Shown: in pieces, positions 36,601 through 49,400 of the stretch | Numbering within the stretch: position 1 is the first letter of the stretch | Layout of the letters: the number at the start of each line of letters is the position of its first letter | DNA from: Aplidium turbinatum | Taxonomy: Eukaryota; Chordata; Ascidiacea; Aplousobranchia; Polyclinidae | DNA: 64,000 nt | Reading direction: 5' to 3' | Assembly (NCBI GenBank): GCA_918807975.1 | Contig: OU964920.1 | Location: 2,678,501-2,742,500 of the forward strand | Position numbers and translations under genes: made by a program | Notes under the pieces: model-generated | What the model saw: only the letters and a program-made list of their open reading frames with translations | Database searches by the model: none | Told to the model about the DNA's origin: nothing

Positions 36601-37933
36601 ACCAAAAGGTATTTATTTGTTTAAAAGCTTTACATAACCTTATATCTTTTTAATATATATATACCAATCAGGGGTGTATCCTCAATGGAAGCAAGGGAAG
36701 CATTGCTTCCCTTGTCAAAATTGATAAAAAGAGAAGATGATATTTTTCAGTCAAACGATTTCGTAATTTCTTTACTTGAATACGAATTAAAACGACTTCT
36801 AACTCATGTCCCCGTATGATTTCAGCTCGGTTTTAATTTTAAAAAAAGTTGGAAGCTTGGGGAAGCGGAGATTCGTATCGCTTCCCTTGCTCTCGCTTTT
36901 GCTATAAGGAGAAACAAGTGAGAGAGAAAGGAAAAAAGCAGCGCAAAGTTTAAGCGATTTACGTTTCTTTTAACAAATCTGCGGAAGCAACTTCTGAATC
37001 GCTTCCGTTGCTCTGTTGGGTATTGCACAATGCACAGGTACGGCATTTAATGAGAAAATCTAAGGCGCTTTCAGGGTTATATTAGCCTCCTAAAGAAAAG
37101 TTTGAGCCTGATGTTAGCTTTGCACTGTTACCCTGGCAGGATAGACTTTGGCATAAGACAGGATATGTGAGGTCTAGGCTGGACTTGACTGAAATGAATA
37201 CTGACTTAAGCTACTACAGCAGTAGGTGGCTGAACAGTTAATTTTATGTATAATTATAGGCTTTTGTGATTGATGTAACTTAAAATGACAAATTACATTT
37301 CAGTCAGCTGAATAACCAATGAAAGTGGAAGTTAATCCTATTTCAAGGTCTGTACGGTACAAATTTAGTTACGGTAGTTCAGTTTATTGTTTTTGCTGGC
37401 AATAAACAAACAAAAAGTACATACAAATTGAGTGTCTATCAGCACAACAGGATGGCAACGAAAGACCTGTAAGGTCATTTATGTCAGCTGCTACCCTAGC
37501 CTGTTGCAGGTAACACAGTAATAAAAAAGCACACAAACAAAAAACGAATAATCACAACAACAATGAAGAAGTTAAAAAGAACAGAGAAATTTTAAAAAGG
37601 CTTATAAGAATAACATGTTTCCTGGGCATCCAGGAAATTGCATTTCGTTGCCACAATGAAAGTCATTGTGGCCACGAAAATAGTCATTGGAAAAGGTCAT
37701 TGCTGCTCAGGGGTGTGTTACCACTGTTGATGTTCTCTAATTTTAGCCGTTTTTGGCCATTTGTGTGTAAGAGTTACCTTCAATGCCTAATCTGCCGAAT
37801 TTGGAGAAGCTGTCTGCTAGTATTACAACTTTAAATAATTTGAAAAAACATGTGCAGTCTAGTCACCCACATGCCTGCAAAAGATTCCAGCTATGCATTG
37901 AAGACAAATTGAAGATCGGTATGTCATAAATAT

Positions 37934-37967
<34 letters not shown>

Positions 37968-38138
37968 CAAATATAGTTATTACTATCTGAAGCCTTTACA
38001 AATTGTTTCACCTAACGGATCATCAGAAGGTCTTGTATTCAAATAGAATCATTTTGATTCTATTTGAATACAAGACCTTCTGATGATCCGTTAGGTGAAA
38101 CAATTTGTAAAGGCTTCAGATAGTAATAACTATATTTG
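37968..38138. repeat. 171-bp perfect palindromic element between TA microsatellites
   Basis: Arms of about 80 bp meet at the centre ATCATTTTGAT. Each arm contains ATTCTATTTGAATACAAG and a CTGATGATCC...GGTGAAACA block. It is flanked by TA dinucleotide runs (37941-37966 and 38213-38241), a typical target for such foldbacks. Related single-copy versions occur at 45170-45235 and 54120-54182. It sits in a presumed intron of the hAT transposon. Confidence 0.9.
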
Positions 38139-38207
38139 ATTTAATTTGCTCTGCTTTGCTTTTTTGCTTAGCATTGAGCACTTTTTTGTAGTATTGATAG
38201 TTTTCAT

Positions 38208-38244
<37 letters not shown>

Positions 38245-39111
38245 ATTGTTAGTGTTAATACCATTAAAAGACAACAAGTATGAGAAAATATTACTGGAAG
38301 TTGTTTCTTGCATTCTGTAAAACAGTTGTACTATGATTTATATACCATGAGAAGGCAATCCACCTGCAAGAAAAACTTTCACAAGTTAAGTTGGTGGCAA
38401 CCACTGCAGATGTGTGGGCATGCAGATCTCGGTATGGATAGGTGTTTTGTATTAATTTGTATGTATACATTTAATACTGCATTTCCATGTCCACTTTACG
38501 CTTGTTATCTGTAGGACTTGTTACGTCCAAGCCTTAATTAGCTTTTGCTAAATCGGCTGGTGTACCTATGTCCTGTATTGTCTGAAGCCTCTTACGCTGT
38601 AAAGACTCAGATATTCCACAAACACGCACACAAGGTGTATTTGAACTAGTCCAAATAGAAGAAAATAATTTACACATACTGTTCTATTGATACTATCACT
38701 TGTTCTAAACCAAATCTTTAGATCATACTTGGGTATGACAGTACACTGGATTGATGAAGTGATTGCAGAGAATGAAGGGGGTACTGGCCTGCAAGCGCTT
38801 AAAAGGATCACACACTTACAACATATTGGCCGGCTTGATGTCTGAAATTCACTGGAATTACCACATAGAAAACAAAGTTACAAAAACCAAAACGGATAAT
38901 AGTTCCAACTTCGTAAAAGCATTCAAGTAAATATCATGCTTTTATCAATTTTTTTTCTAAATAAGGAATATAGATATATAAATATTGGTTACAACTTGCA
39001 ATAAAAATTGGAGAAAGGCCAAAACTAGTTTTTAAAGCATTGCAATCTGCTACTAATACCATTGTACTTTATTGAATTATCGTATAATGTACAATTCTAC
39101 ACTATTTATCC

Positions 39112-40960
39112 TTGCGTGACAGTCAGGACTCTGGTGAAAAAGCATTGATATTTGATCTTTGTAGTGTTTTCGGAGTGCTGGAAAGCAACAACGATGATGA
39201 TGAAGTTGAAGTGTCAGATAAAGTTACTGAAGATCACGTTGTTGAAGAAATAACATCCACATTGAAAAGTATGAACATTAATACTGTTGCACATTTCAAG
39301 TAGGCCTATAGTATAGTTGACCACTTCAAGGTAGTGTACGGTACTGTATTATAGCTTCCTGTTTTACAGTGGGTCGTGGTGAGGAAGTTGATGAGGATGT
39401 TGGAATTGTATTACCAAAAATAAGGGGTGTGCTGCTCACACACTGAAGCTTGTTGCGACAGTCGATGCTGATAAAGCTCTGGGAAAATGCTGCATATACA
39501 AAAAGCTATGTCGTAGGCAGTGCTTTTGCAAAAGCCCAAAACTTGTGGAACAATCCAGGCAAGCCTTTACTTCTTTTCTATAATTCTCGAACTTAAGTTG
39601 TAACATTCTTATGTGCTGTAAACATAGTTAGAAAAGCTGGTGCACTCGTACAAACTGACCAAATGTTCAATCTGCGTCCGTGTGCTTACTGGAGAAATTC
39701 AATAAGAAATGATCCACTGTTACTGTAAGCCTACCGGTTTTGCAGGAGTAGCAAGGTAGCGATGAGATTCAGAGTGAAGTTGGGATATTGCTCAAAGTGC
39801 CTACAATCAATCGCTGGAACTCTGTATTTGATGCTGTAGCACATTTGCTCACAGTATTTGACAGCCGAGAAAAACATGATGGGCTTCAGCGAGCATGCAA
39901 CAATCTTGGTTTAATAGCTTTTGCCAAAAGTGAGTGATGAATATTCGTTACTGATATTGCTACTGTATTTGCAAAAAAATATATCGCTAAGTGCAATGTT
40001 AGTGGCGTATCTCAGTAGCTTGACTATAAGTGAAAATTTGTTTGGTCTATGGTTCACCTCGGAGTGAGCGTCATGTGTTTAGTGCCCTGGCCCCCGTGGA
40101 AAGGCATGTTGTGGGAGCTACCTCTGGTTGGCAACAGGAGTTTCAAATTTAGTTACGGCTATAACCATAAAAGAGTTAATAAACAAGTCAAGCAGACTGC
40201 AATTATCTTAATTTCTACGAAAGTGAGTTCGGGCAATTGCTCGACAGTTTCACTAAAACTCTTTTGTCTGTTATTTCAGTTGCTGTGGCTTTCCTGAAAG
40301 AACACCATTTGGTATTGCGACTAATATGCCAATATATGGACATTCTGCAATCAAGAGAAGGCATATATGGGTATACTACTACCAACCTTGGGCATGACGC
40401 GGAAAAGACTACAAGAACTTCGGGACAGCAACAGGGTGGCTGTTTGCTTGCTATTACTTGCCCGATTGTTGGAATCTTTGGAAAACAGATTTGGTCATGT
40501 TTTTCGTAATAGTGGCTGCCAGCTAGCTGCTGCGTTTCACCCGCAATTCAGACTTTCTTGGCTTGACAAAGGTGAAGAAATTAAAACGGCTCTGTATCTC
40601 AGAATTGTTAACCTATTACAGAACCACAGCAATTCCAACATCGACAATGCAGCAAGCAGAAGCGACACTGATGTTGACAGGCATTAAACAGATAACTTTT
40701 TTGCTCCGTTTTTTAAAAACACAAAGAAATAGAAGCGAGTGCTGAAAAAATTTTAAATGAATTTCTCGACGTAACCCAACAAAGACGGTTACGTCTGATG
40801 CATTCTCCAATGACGCCATGAGGTGTATGTTCTTGCAATATATTACCCCTATCCCCTCCAGTGCTGCTGTTGAAAGACTGTTCTCCCTAGGAAAGGACAT
40901 TTTCAAACCAAAGCGAGCTGGACTTAGCGATCAACAGAAAACAAATTGATGTTGTGCCTC
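39112..40960 (+). pseudogene. Decayed hAT transposase, C-terminal two thirds
   Basis: Recognisable segments: an acidic stretch (NNDDDEVEVSDKVTED) at about 39185; CAAHTLKLVATVDADKAL at about 39430, where the frame slips within the following YKKLC region; the block at 40237-40680 with LQELRDSNRVAVCLLLLARL and LAAAFHPQFRLSWLDKG; and the C-terminal dimerisation motif SSAAVERLFSLGKDIFKPKR at 40857-40920. In a working element these make one nuclear transposase with an RNase-H-like fold that excises and reinserts the transposon. Here the segments are in different frames. Confidence 0.85.
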
Positions 40961-42299
40961 TTCGCTCATTTTAGATACCCGTATAAACATATTGACACGC
41001 CGTACTGCTTATATACGGAGTGTCCTGTGCATGTCGCTTTTTCAATTTTTTATATTCGGTAGGCGGACGTTTTGGGCTTAGATTATGGATTTTTAGAAGC
41101 ATTATAGTAAGTGGACACTGGACAGCTGGCAGAGTGGTCGCTGTTTTGTAGTTAGGCAATAGCTACGAACAAAGTATCATCTTGCCCTTTATCATGTATT
41201 TTTCAACTTGTACTTCATGCGAAGAAGAGTAGTTGTAGGTCAGTCCACACCCACTTTCTTTGAAAAGTAACTGTAACCAGTTACTTTTTAAAACACGTTA
41301 GCTGTGACTAGCTACTTTTTGAGCAAAGTAACTGGTGCCCACCACTGAATAGCTGTATATTTGGTAATAAATTTCATACAAATATTACCCTAAATGTGTC
41401 TCCAGAAAGCATTATAATCCATTATTTGAGTGTAATTTTGCAAAAAATTTCCGGGGGAGCATGCCCCCGGACCCCCCTAGAATACGCGTGCCTTCGGCAC
41501 GCTCTAGCCCCCCACCAGTTCTATTGCTTCCCTTGCTCAACCGACCAGGATACGCCACTGATACCAATCGATTTGTGCGTATTTTTTTATTGCAAGTTTT
41601 ACTGAGCTTGGTGCTTTTTGATAACTTAATTAATGCGAGCTTGTAAATTCTGTCTTAATTCCAGTGCCTAGTGCAATGTTTTGAACTTTTATTGGTTGCT
41701 CATCGATTCGCCGTGAATGATAGATGCAAACTGTTGCTCTCTGCCTGTCTCGGATACGCCACTCTACGAAGCAGTGACAAAAGATCTTTATACGTCCTTC
41801 TAAAAGATACTTCCTTGGCGTGTAATCTGTCTAAGTTATCTTGTTCAAAAGTTTTCTGCGATAAAAGTCACTTTGTTTAAAAGTTTTTATCTTATTTTTC
41901 ACAACTCATTTGCTTTGCTAAATGACGACGAATGCTTGCTAGACAAAATCGAGATGAAGGCAGCCAAGCATTTCTATTACAAAACTTGTGTTGATCTATA
42001 AACTTTTCGCTTGAAAAAGCGAAGGAGTGCTACTTTGTCACTTGAATGTCAGCAACATTGAAATAACAACACTTCCATATCATTTAACTGCTCTGTTTGG
42101 AGTCGTCAGAGCGTAAATTCTTGGTTTCTTACGCATCGTTACCTGGTATTTTATGGGACATGATAGAAATAAAATATTCTTCACCTTAGCAATGATTCAT
42201 TATGACATCATTAAGACACTTATAAAGAATGAACCTGTGGCCAAGTTTCATAGAATTTGGGTAGAGAGGTAACTTCTTTAAACCATAAACAGGCATAAA

Positions 42300-42525
42300 T
42301 CATCAACAACACTATATTTAACATGAAAAAAAAAACGCAATAAGTGAACGTTTTCAGCATGTTATACAGCCCTTTCCAAGCCTACAAGAGAATATTTTAA
42401 AAGAAATAGGTATTAAAAAATCATACAGTATCACAGCAAAAAATATGGTCAAATCTAAACATTTGAGAAAATTGCTTAACTTGCTCACACACACACAATG
42501 ATAACTGAAAAATTACACAGCACAA
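42300..42525. repeat. Interspersed repeat, second copy
   Basis: TATTTAACATGAAAAAAAA, GTGAACGTTTTCAGCATG, CAAGCCTACAAGAGAATAT, CATACAGTATCACAGCAAAA and GAAAAATTACACAGCACAAC match 21035-21265 in the same orientation. Confidence 0.7.
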
Positions 42526-44064
42526 CATTGTTCCTTTTCTGAACAATTAACTTTACTAATGATGCAAGTGCTCCTGGATTGGCATTGAGTTCTGTTGTTG
42601 CTGCTGTTCATTGTGTTGGATGAAAAAAGGGGTTGTTTTGTGGCAGGGGTTGGTTTGATACGCAGGGTGTGAATTTTTGGTTTCAAGTTAAGCCTCAATT
42701 TTATTGGCAAGATACAATTAATCTATTTTGCTTCGGACGTGTGCAGATTTTTTAGGGCTCCAACATAACGACGACTGCTACTGTTACCTTAGGTACCTCA
42801 GATACTTCAAAAGTTGTCACGTGGCGGCGAGCGAGTTCCATGTTAGCAGGAGTAAGCTGAATTTATTTTAATTTTTTTTTTTTTCAGAAAAGCGTTTTCT
42901 CGATACTGAACAGTTGAGCATAGTAAATGAGCCGGAGAATAACAAAGCTCACAACAAATTGTTATATGTAAACAAACATTTGTTGATTATTATCATCATT
43001 ATTATGAAGTGATGATGATGATAGCATACTTCGCGAGAATGCTAGGACATCTAACGAGAGAACCAGCGGCTGGGCGTTTGTATAAATGTGTTTTGCGGGC
43101 ACTAATCACTTGTACATGTTGTCAATACATTGACCTGTTTGTTTCATCACAAACGCTTTAATTAACTTTGAAAGACTTGTAAGTTTTCCAATGAATAATA
43201 ATCCAATGTCTTTTGTTGTTGCTATTTCAACCTGGTAAGAAAAACGCGCTTTGTCGCTTTAACTATCAATTGTTGTATTTGCTACCTTGCATCTGAGTGT
43301 CTTTATATAACAATGGTCTCTATAAACCTTTTTCAGCTTAAACACAGTACAAGTAAGAAATGGGCGCTAGTGTTGCCTGGGACGATGCGTAGTCTGTAAG
43401 GTTTGTATAGAAATACCACTCTCAGCATATCAGTCCTTTTTTATGTTGACTCATCGTCCACAACAGAACAACTGATTTTCTGACTGGGGAAGGCTATTTA
43501 AACCAGTACAGTCGTTGGGAACCACATCAAGGCTCCCAACAGAAGAGAAATTTCTTTTCTACAACGATTCTCATGAATTCAGGAAGAAAGTTTTGCTTTG
43601 TAGCAAGAACCTTTGCAAGTTGACATTGCTACTTTAATTGGTCGATTTGTTTGGCTTGTGAATAAAATTGCCAAGCAGTTCGGAAAAACACTGAACCCAT
43701 GAGATTCCGTTTATAAATGAAATTCCTCTTTTACAACAGTGAAGGTGAAGACAGTATACTTTTCGAAACGTTTGCTTGCTGAATATGAGTTTGGTTTCTA
43801 CATTTTGGGTTCTTTATTTTTTGACTAGATTAACCAGGAGTTCCCACCATTTTGCTCCCAAGATTGGAAAACCTTTGCACTTAATGTGTACTGTAGGCTA
43901 CGTACGACTTTCACGTTTGATATTACCTTCACACTAGCCATAATGTCTAGTGAGTCTTTGTGCTGACAGCATGGACGAACGCTCCCGTTACATGCTATGT
44001 ACGCGTGGTACCCTAAGTGGGAGTTGTGAAGCAGGAACGAATTAGTTGCCATTATTGTATTGTA

Positions 44065-44150
44065 GGACCGACAAAGTGTCGAACTCGCATCTCCCAGTTG
44101 AGAAGCGGGCACATTCATAAACCACTACGCCACGAAGCCGATGCAAGCGT
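44065..44150 (-). repeat. tRNA-like sequence (probable SINE head)
   Basis: On the minus strand it reads GGCTTCGTGGCGTAGTGGTT then GATGCGAGTTCGACAC, with A- and B-box similarity and a plausible anticodon stem. The acceptor arms do not pair well and the 3' part is degenerate, so it is more likely a SINE head than a working tRNA gene. Confidence 0.45.
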
Positions 44151-44661
44151 TCCCATTACCTGAAGCGTGAAACAATTCTTTCTAACATTGATGAGACATT
44201 TACAAACGTTACATCGATTTAAAAACTGATTTTTCTAATTGGATTGTTTTTTGCCTAATATCCCAAAAGGAACTTTTCTCCATCATCAACCCTCAGGCTT
44301 CGCGCATCCGTGTACTGAAATGAATAACTTCTATTGGTAGTAACAGGCAGAGATTGTTTTTGCATTTGCTAATTTATTTGATAAATAGCAGTTGGATGAT
44401 TTGAAAGCACCACCTGCTCACTACTGGAGCAACCAGTACCAACAATGAACTTCACGACACAAGAACAATTCTTTGCACCTAAAAAGCGTTTTACGCACAA
44501 CCATTGTCTTATTTCTCCCACACAAACAACGCGCAATAGCTTGGCTTTGAATATGACATAACGTTCAAACTTTCCCTCCTCATTGCAACTTCAATGTGAC
44601 CACTTTCTCTGCTGGCATCTTAGATTTCTTATTTCGTCACAAAGCGGGTGTCATCATCGAA

Positions 44662-46493
44662 TCACACAGTCATCCCTCCATGCATTCGGTTGCTTTCCGT
44701 GTACGAAGGTAACACAGGCTGAGGTCCGTAGCTGCCGAATTCAGGTATTTCCTGCATTTTCTCCAAGATTGACATTTGATGGCTTTCATCCAAAACACCC
44801 ATCTTTGCAAGGTCACTGTAATTACCATAAGCATTGGTATCAATAAGCTATATTGCATCATAATTACAATATTGATAGCAAACAAACGCTTCAGAATGCA
44901 AAAAATAAGTTAAGATTGTTCAGTAGTCATAAAAAAATATATTTTCAAAAATATTTCGATGGTAACCAAGTCTGTTGACGAGCTAATTTGGGCCCGGTAC
45001 TAAGGAGAGGCCCCCGCCATTATGAAATGTTTCTAAACAATAAAATATACTGTGCCGAAATCAAAAGTATCCTCTAGACATCCCTGGAAATCTGAAATGG
45101 ATGTAAAAGGAACCCAGTGACACAAAATAACCTCGACAGAAAATCTACGTTATAAATGATATATGTATTATTTCTATTTGAATAAGGACGTTTTCTGATG
45201 ATTCCCCTTTTAGGATGAAACAGGTTGTAAAAAGGTGATGCACTCATCAGCCAAAACAAACGGCTCTCACTCCTTGTCTACGCTCAAGGTTTTTTGTGAG
45301 ATTTAATTTGGGACCGTGACCAAATGAACAGTATCCCCTGAAACTCCCTTTCAACCTTACTGGCCGTTATCCGTTCAAACAACCACCAACTAACCTGGAG
45401 TTAAGTTGTACGACCTGCTCCAGTGACGAACAGCCATTTGCAATGAGATTTTCTTTGTACTGACTGAAACCTATGGGCCAAATATGTTGCTATTTGAGAA
45501 AATTTCCAAGAGTCTGAATTGTTACAATCATAGCTATGACAAACCTGTCATCTTCCCATTTCCAGAAGTAAGTAAAATAAGCAATATTTGCACCCAGACA
45601 TATGTTTGGCTTGTTTTGACGCAGATTAGATATGTATGTTAAGCACAATTTATGCAATAATAATGTAAAACATGTAAGACTTTCTAACTGCATCCTGGGG
45701 TTAGTCTCATTATACAGTTTTTTGTATAGCAGGATCTTTTGCAAATAGCCATATTTTACTTGCAAAATTAACCTTGGCGAAAAACAAAACGAACTAAAGT
45801 TTAAATTGGCACATCAAATGAACAACTTACAACATACAATTCACAAAGAAATCTTGACATTTTTTTATGGAACATAGAATTGCACCAAAAGCGATACACC
45901 AAACCATACTACCTCCAGGGTACAGTTGGAAAGTCTTACATATTACATTATTATTGTGTAAATTGTGCTCCAGGTACATACCTAATCTCCGGTTAAACAA
46001 GCCAAACATATGTCTGGGTGCAAATATTGCTTATTTTACTTACTTCTGGAAATGGGAAGATGACAGGTTTGTCATAGCTATGATTGTAACAATTCAGACT
46101 CTTAGAAATTTCCTCAAATAGCAACATATTTGACCGTGTTCTAGTAGGTCATGGCTCAAGGTTTTTTGTGGGATTTAATTTGGGACCGTGACCAAATGAA
46201 CAGTACCCCCTGAAACCCCCTTTCAACCCTACTGGCCGTTATCCGTTCCAACTAACCTGGAGTTAAGTTGTACGATCTGCTCCAGTGACGAACAGCCATT
46301 TGCAACGAGATTTTCTTTGTACTGACTGAAACCTATGCTTTCTAGCCATACTCCAAGAGAAGACAACATTGGCGACTCTTCATCAACCTCATCGTTGATC
46401 CCAGAATCAGTGGTGCCAGATGGAACAGGAGGAGAATTGGAAGACAATTTGTGTAAAGAGGTTTCGGTGTCTTTCGGTCCTTTTCTGCTTCGT
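44662..46493 (-). CDS. Eph SAM domain and C-terminal tail exons
   Basis: Exon 46493-46257 starts [15 protein letters not shown], continues through a Ser/Pro-rich linker and carries the first half of the SAM domain ([19 protein letters not shown]). It ends at a phase-2 GTTAGT donor after QIVQLNS. The last exon, 44815-44662, supplies the rest ([20 protein letters not shown]) and the tail, ending GGMTV and a TGA stop. The last three residues fit the hydrophobic-X-hydrophobic PDZ ligand pattern common in Eph receptors. Between the two exons lie a truncated copy of the SAM exon (45396-45475) and an inverted repeat. Confidence 0.92.
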
Positions 46494-49400
46494 CTAAAAT
46501 GAAAGATGTGAGTGAAGAATTAATTTTCGTCTGAGAATTGTGACCAATGTTGACGTTTTACACAACAGTTGTAAAGCAAATTTATCAGGGAAGCAAGTTG
46601 AAAAACCTTGACAGTCAGGGGTCTTGTGAGAACAGATGTTGATCGTTTTAAAATGTATGAAAATTTAAGACAATTGTCTGATTTCCAATCAAATTGACAT
46701 CTCCAACGGTATTTTAGAATAGTTCAATTGATGTTTTCTTAAATACATTTCTGAATACATATGGATATCCAATCACTGACTCTTTGCAACTACAATTGCA
46801 AATTTAACGTGATACTAAGTACTTTAAAACGAAGATTGCAATTCAGTGTTACGTTGTTTACAGTCTCTTATGGTTAGAGGGTGTAGAAAATTTACCTATT
46901 ATTGACTTTGACCTTCAGTTGTGATGGATCCCTCATAACTTTGTCTAAAGATACGACGATGTGTCCAAACTTCGGTCGCTGATTTCTGTCCTTCTTCCAG
47001 CATTCCAGCATCAAACGATGTTGCACTTCAGGGCATTCCATTGGAGCGGGAAGGCGATATCCAGTCTCCACTGCATCCATGACCTGAAAATAGTTTTCGT
47101 CATTTTAAACGTGTCTAGAAATAGGATGAAAGCAACAAGACTGCGGAACTAGGTCAAAAACTGATACAGAAAGCCATCACGCTGCCTTTGAGTGAAAACA
47201 AATTGCTTTAACGTTGTGGTTTTGATGATAATAATGTTATAGTTTTATTCATTAAAATTTTCTGTGACCCGACCTGGAATCGATCTCAAACTTACCAGCA
47301 TTAGAGCAGAAGGCCAAATGCTGCAGCCACTGAGCTGGTTTGTGTTCTTGATATGAACTGTGAAACAAACCTTCAAACATCTGTAGGCTGCAATGCGCAT
47401 AATTTAAACAGCATAGAATGCACCCTGCGTTTAATCATTCACTTACGTCACGATTTGACAATCCCCAATAAGGTCTTTCCCCGTATGACATCACTTCCCA
47501 CATCACGATGCCGTAGCTCCATACGTCACTCGCAGACGTAAACTTGCGAAATGTAAAAGCTTCCGGTGCTGTCCAACGGATGGGAATTTTTCCTCCCTGA
47601 AAAAATAAAACCGGCTGTTAACTGTACGAAAAGTTATTTTAAGTCTAAAATGTACAAAGATGTATTGAACCAGTTATCTTGCGTATGATTATCAAAGCAT
47701 AGTATAAAAGATGACATAACAATAGTACATTGTTTGTAACCGGATGAATGTACTTGACTAACCAAAACCTATTTATCAGCATGAAAGCTCGGAGCAAGTA
47801 AAGAAACTGAAATAGATTCACTGACAAAACCCTTACTTTTTTCCTATAGCTATGAACAAAGCAGAGACCCAGATACTACATAGAAGTCAAAACCATAAAA
47901 CATAGGCTAATAATAAACTCACTCTTGCTGTGTAGGCTGCGTCGGAGTCATCTTCCAGCACCCTGCTCATTCCGAAATCGGACACTTTGCAAACAAGCTG
48001 AGCGTTAACCAAGATGTTTCTTGCCGCCAAGTCCCTGTGGACGTATCCCATGTCAGAGAGGTACTTCATCCCTGCCGCTATGTGGCGCAACATACCCACC
48101 AGCTGGATAACTGTGAATTCATTGTCATGTTTCTGCAAAGAAAATTAACGATTTATCAATACAACAAAGAACTTGGATACAATCGCATCCAGGCTTATGT
48201 TATGTGGCATGTGGTTGAAGACGATGATGCAAAGAATCCAATCTGTGTCCAGTTTTAAGCATGTCATTAAGTGTTTCGCCAAAGACACATCCATATGCCC
48301 TTCAGAGAAGTTGAACCGCGCCATCGTGAGCCGTCCTACTCGGCATTTTGACGATAATGATCTTATAGTTCATTTATTGTTGCTGTGCAACTGCTGAGGT
48401 CTTTCAACGACAAGGCTTAGGTTTAATTCTTTATTAGATTCACGTTGTGATCACATTATTATCCGACTTGTCCTCACTGCGTTATGCAAAAGAGAATGCC
48501 GTCGTGTTGTTTTTCAAAGTCTCCAGTATGACCCGACCTGGAATCGATCTAAGATCTACCAGCACTAGAGCTGAAGGCAAAACCCCTCGGCCAGTGAGCT
48601 GGTGAGATTTCGACGAAATGCATGGCTTGAAACTTACCCTCAGGAAAGCGTCAAGCGATCCGTTCTCCATGTACTCGGTGATTATCATGAGAGGACGACT
48701 CCTGGTGACCACCCCTTTCAGCCGAATCACGTTTGGATGATCAAACTGGCCCATGATGGAGGCTTCACCTAGAAAGTCCAACTTCTGCTGGGTGCTGAAT
48801 CCGATCTTCAGTGTCTTGATGGCCACATCTTCTTCGGATTTATTTGAAAGATAAAGTCTTCCGCTACAAACTTCACCAAATTCACCTGGAAAATAAATCT
48901 ATAACTAAACCCAAGAAACTAAACCCAAGTTGGAAATGACGGAGTATGGAGAAGAATTCACTCGCCAAATGCACAGTTTTTTGCAGTTTCATGATTTCAT
49001 TTGCATGACATCAACTCATTACCAAATGCATTCTTTGTCTATCAAATTTTGCTAATGAATGAATGTGTTCACTTTGTTGTTGAAATGAAAGCCAAAATTG
49101 ATGTTTCGTGTAGTTTTTCATTCATTCAACGTTGTGCTTTGTTGACTTGACGCAACAAGAGTGCATGATTATAGTGACAGTCCCCGCAATAGAATAACTT
49201 CAACAAACCATTAACAATTTTGAAGGGCTTGAATTTTCATTGAGATAATCTTAATAAATCTACTCCAAGAGCTGCTTCCATGGAATTAAGTACAAAACGG
49301 CACCCGATTTTTGACCTTGAAAATTAATTAGTTTACAAAGCGATAGAAGCCACAATAACAATGTTCTATTATGTAAAAGTAAGCAATTAACCAATAAACC

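Larger units (their letters stand above)
34900..36660. other. Upstream of the helical-repeat exon; no further exon recognised
   Basis: Earlier exons of the gene at 34136-34899 must lie to the right, but none is recognisable by eye. It contains a hairpin at 35313, a tRNA-like head at 35513 and a SINE at 36312-36600. Confidence 0.5.
36669..41560 (+). mobile_element. Complete hAT transposon, 4.9 kb, transposase decayed
   Basis: The ends are inverted (CAGGGGTGTATCCT at the left, complement of CAGTGGCGTATCCT at the right) and flanked by the 8-bp target duplication ATACCAAT at 36661-36668 and 41561-41568. Inside, in order, are pieces of a hAT transposase: a BED-finger-like LKKHVQSSHP (about 37850), VATTADVWACRSR (about 38400), LGMTVHWIDE (about 38745), CAAHTLKLVATVDADKAL (about 39440), a LQELRDSN / LAAAFHPQFRLSWL block (40370-40620) and the SSAAVERLFSLGKDIFKPKR dimerisation end (about 40860). 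The pieces fall in different frames, some split by apparent introns and others by indels, so it is unlikely to encode active transposase. A palindromic element and TA repeats are nested inside. Confidence 0.93.
41569..44661. other. Intergenic DNA downstream of the Eph gene
   Basis: No supported exon. It contains the interspersed repeat at 42300-42525, a short GAT/ATT microsatellite at 42980-43022 and a tRNA-like head at 44065-44150. AATAAA on the minus strand near 44373-44378 could serve as the Eph polyadenylation signal, but this is unproved. Confidence 0.5.

Noticed and set aside
42890-43010. Possible exon after a strong polypyrimidine tract (KRFLDTEQLSIVNEPENN)
   Set aside because: Single short open stretch running into an ATT/GAT microsatellite; no partner exon or similarity.
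45490-46121. Paired open frames of 84-91 codons in the inverted-repeat arms
   Set aside because: Preserved because the arms are near-identical, not because of evident selection; no domain recognised.
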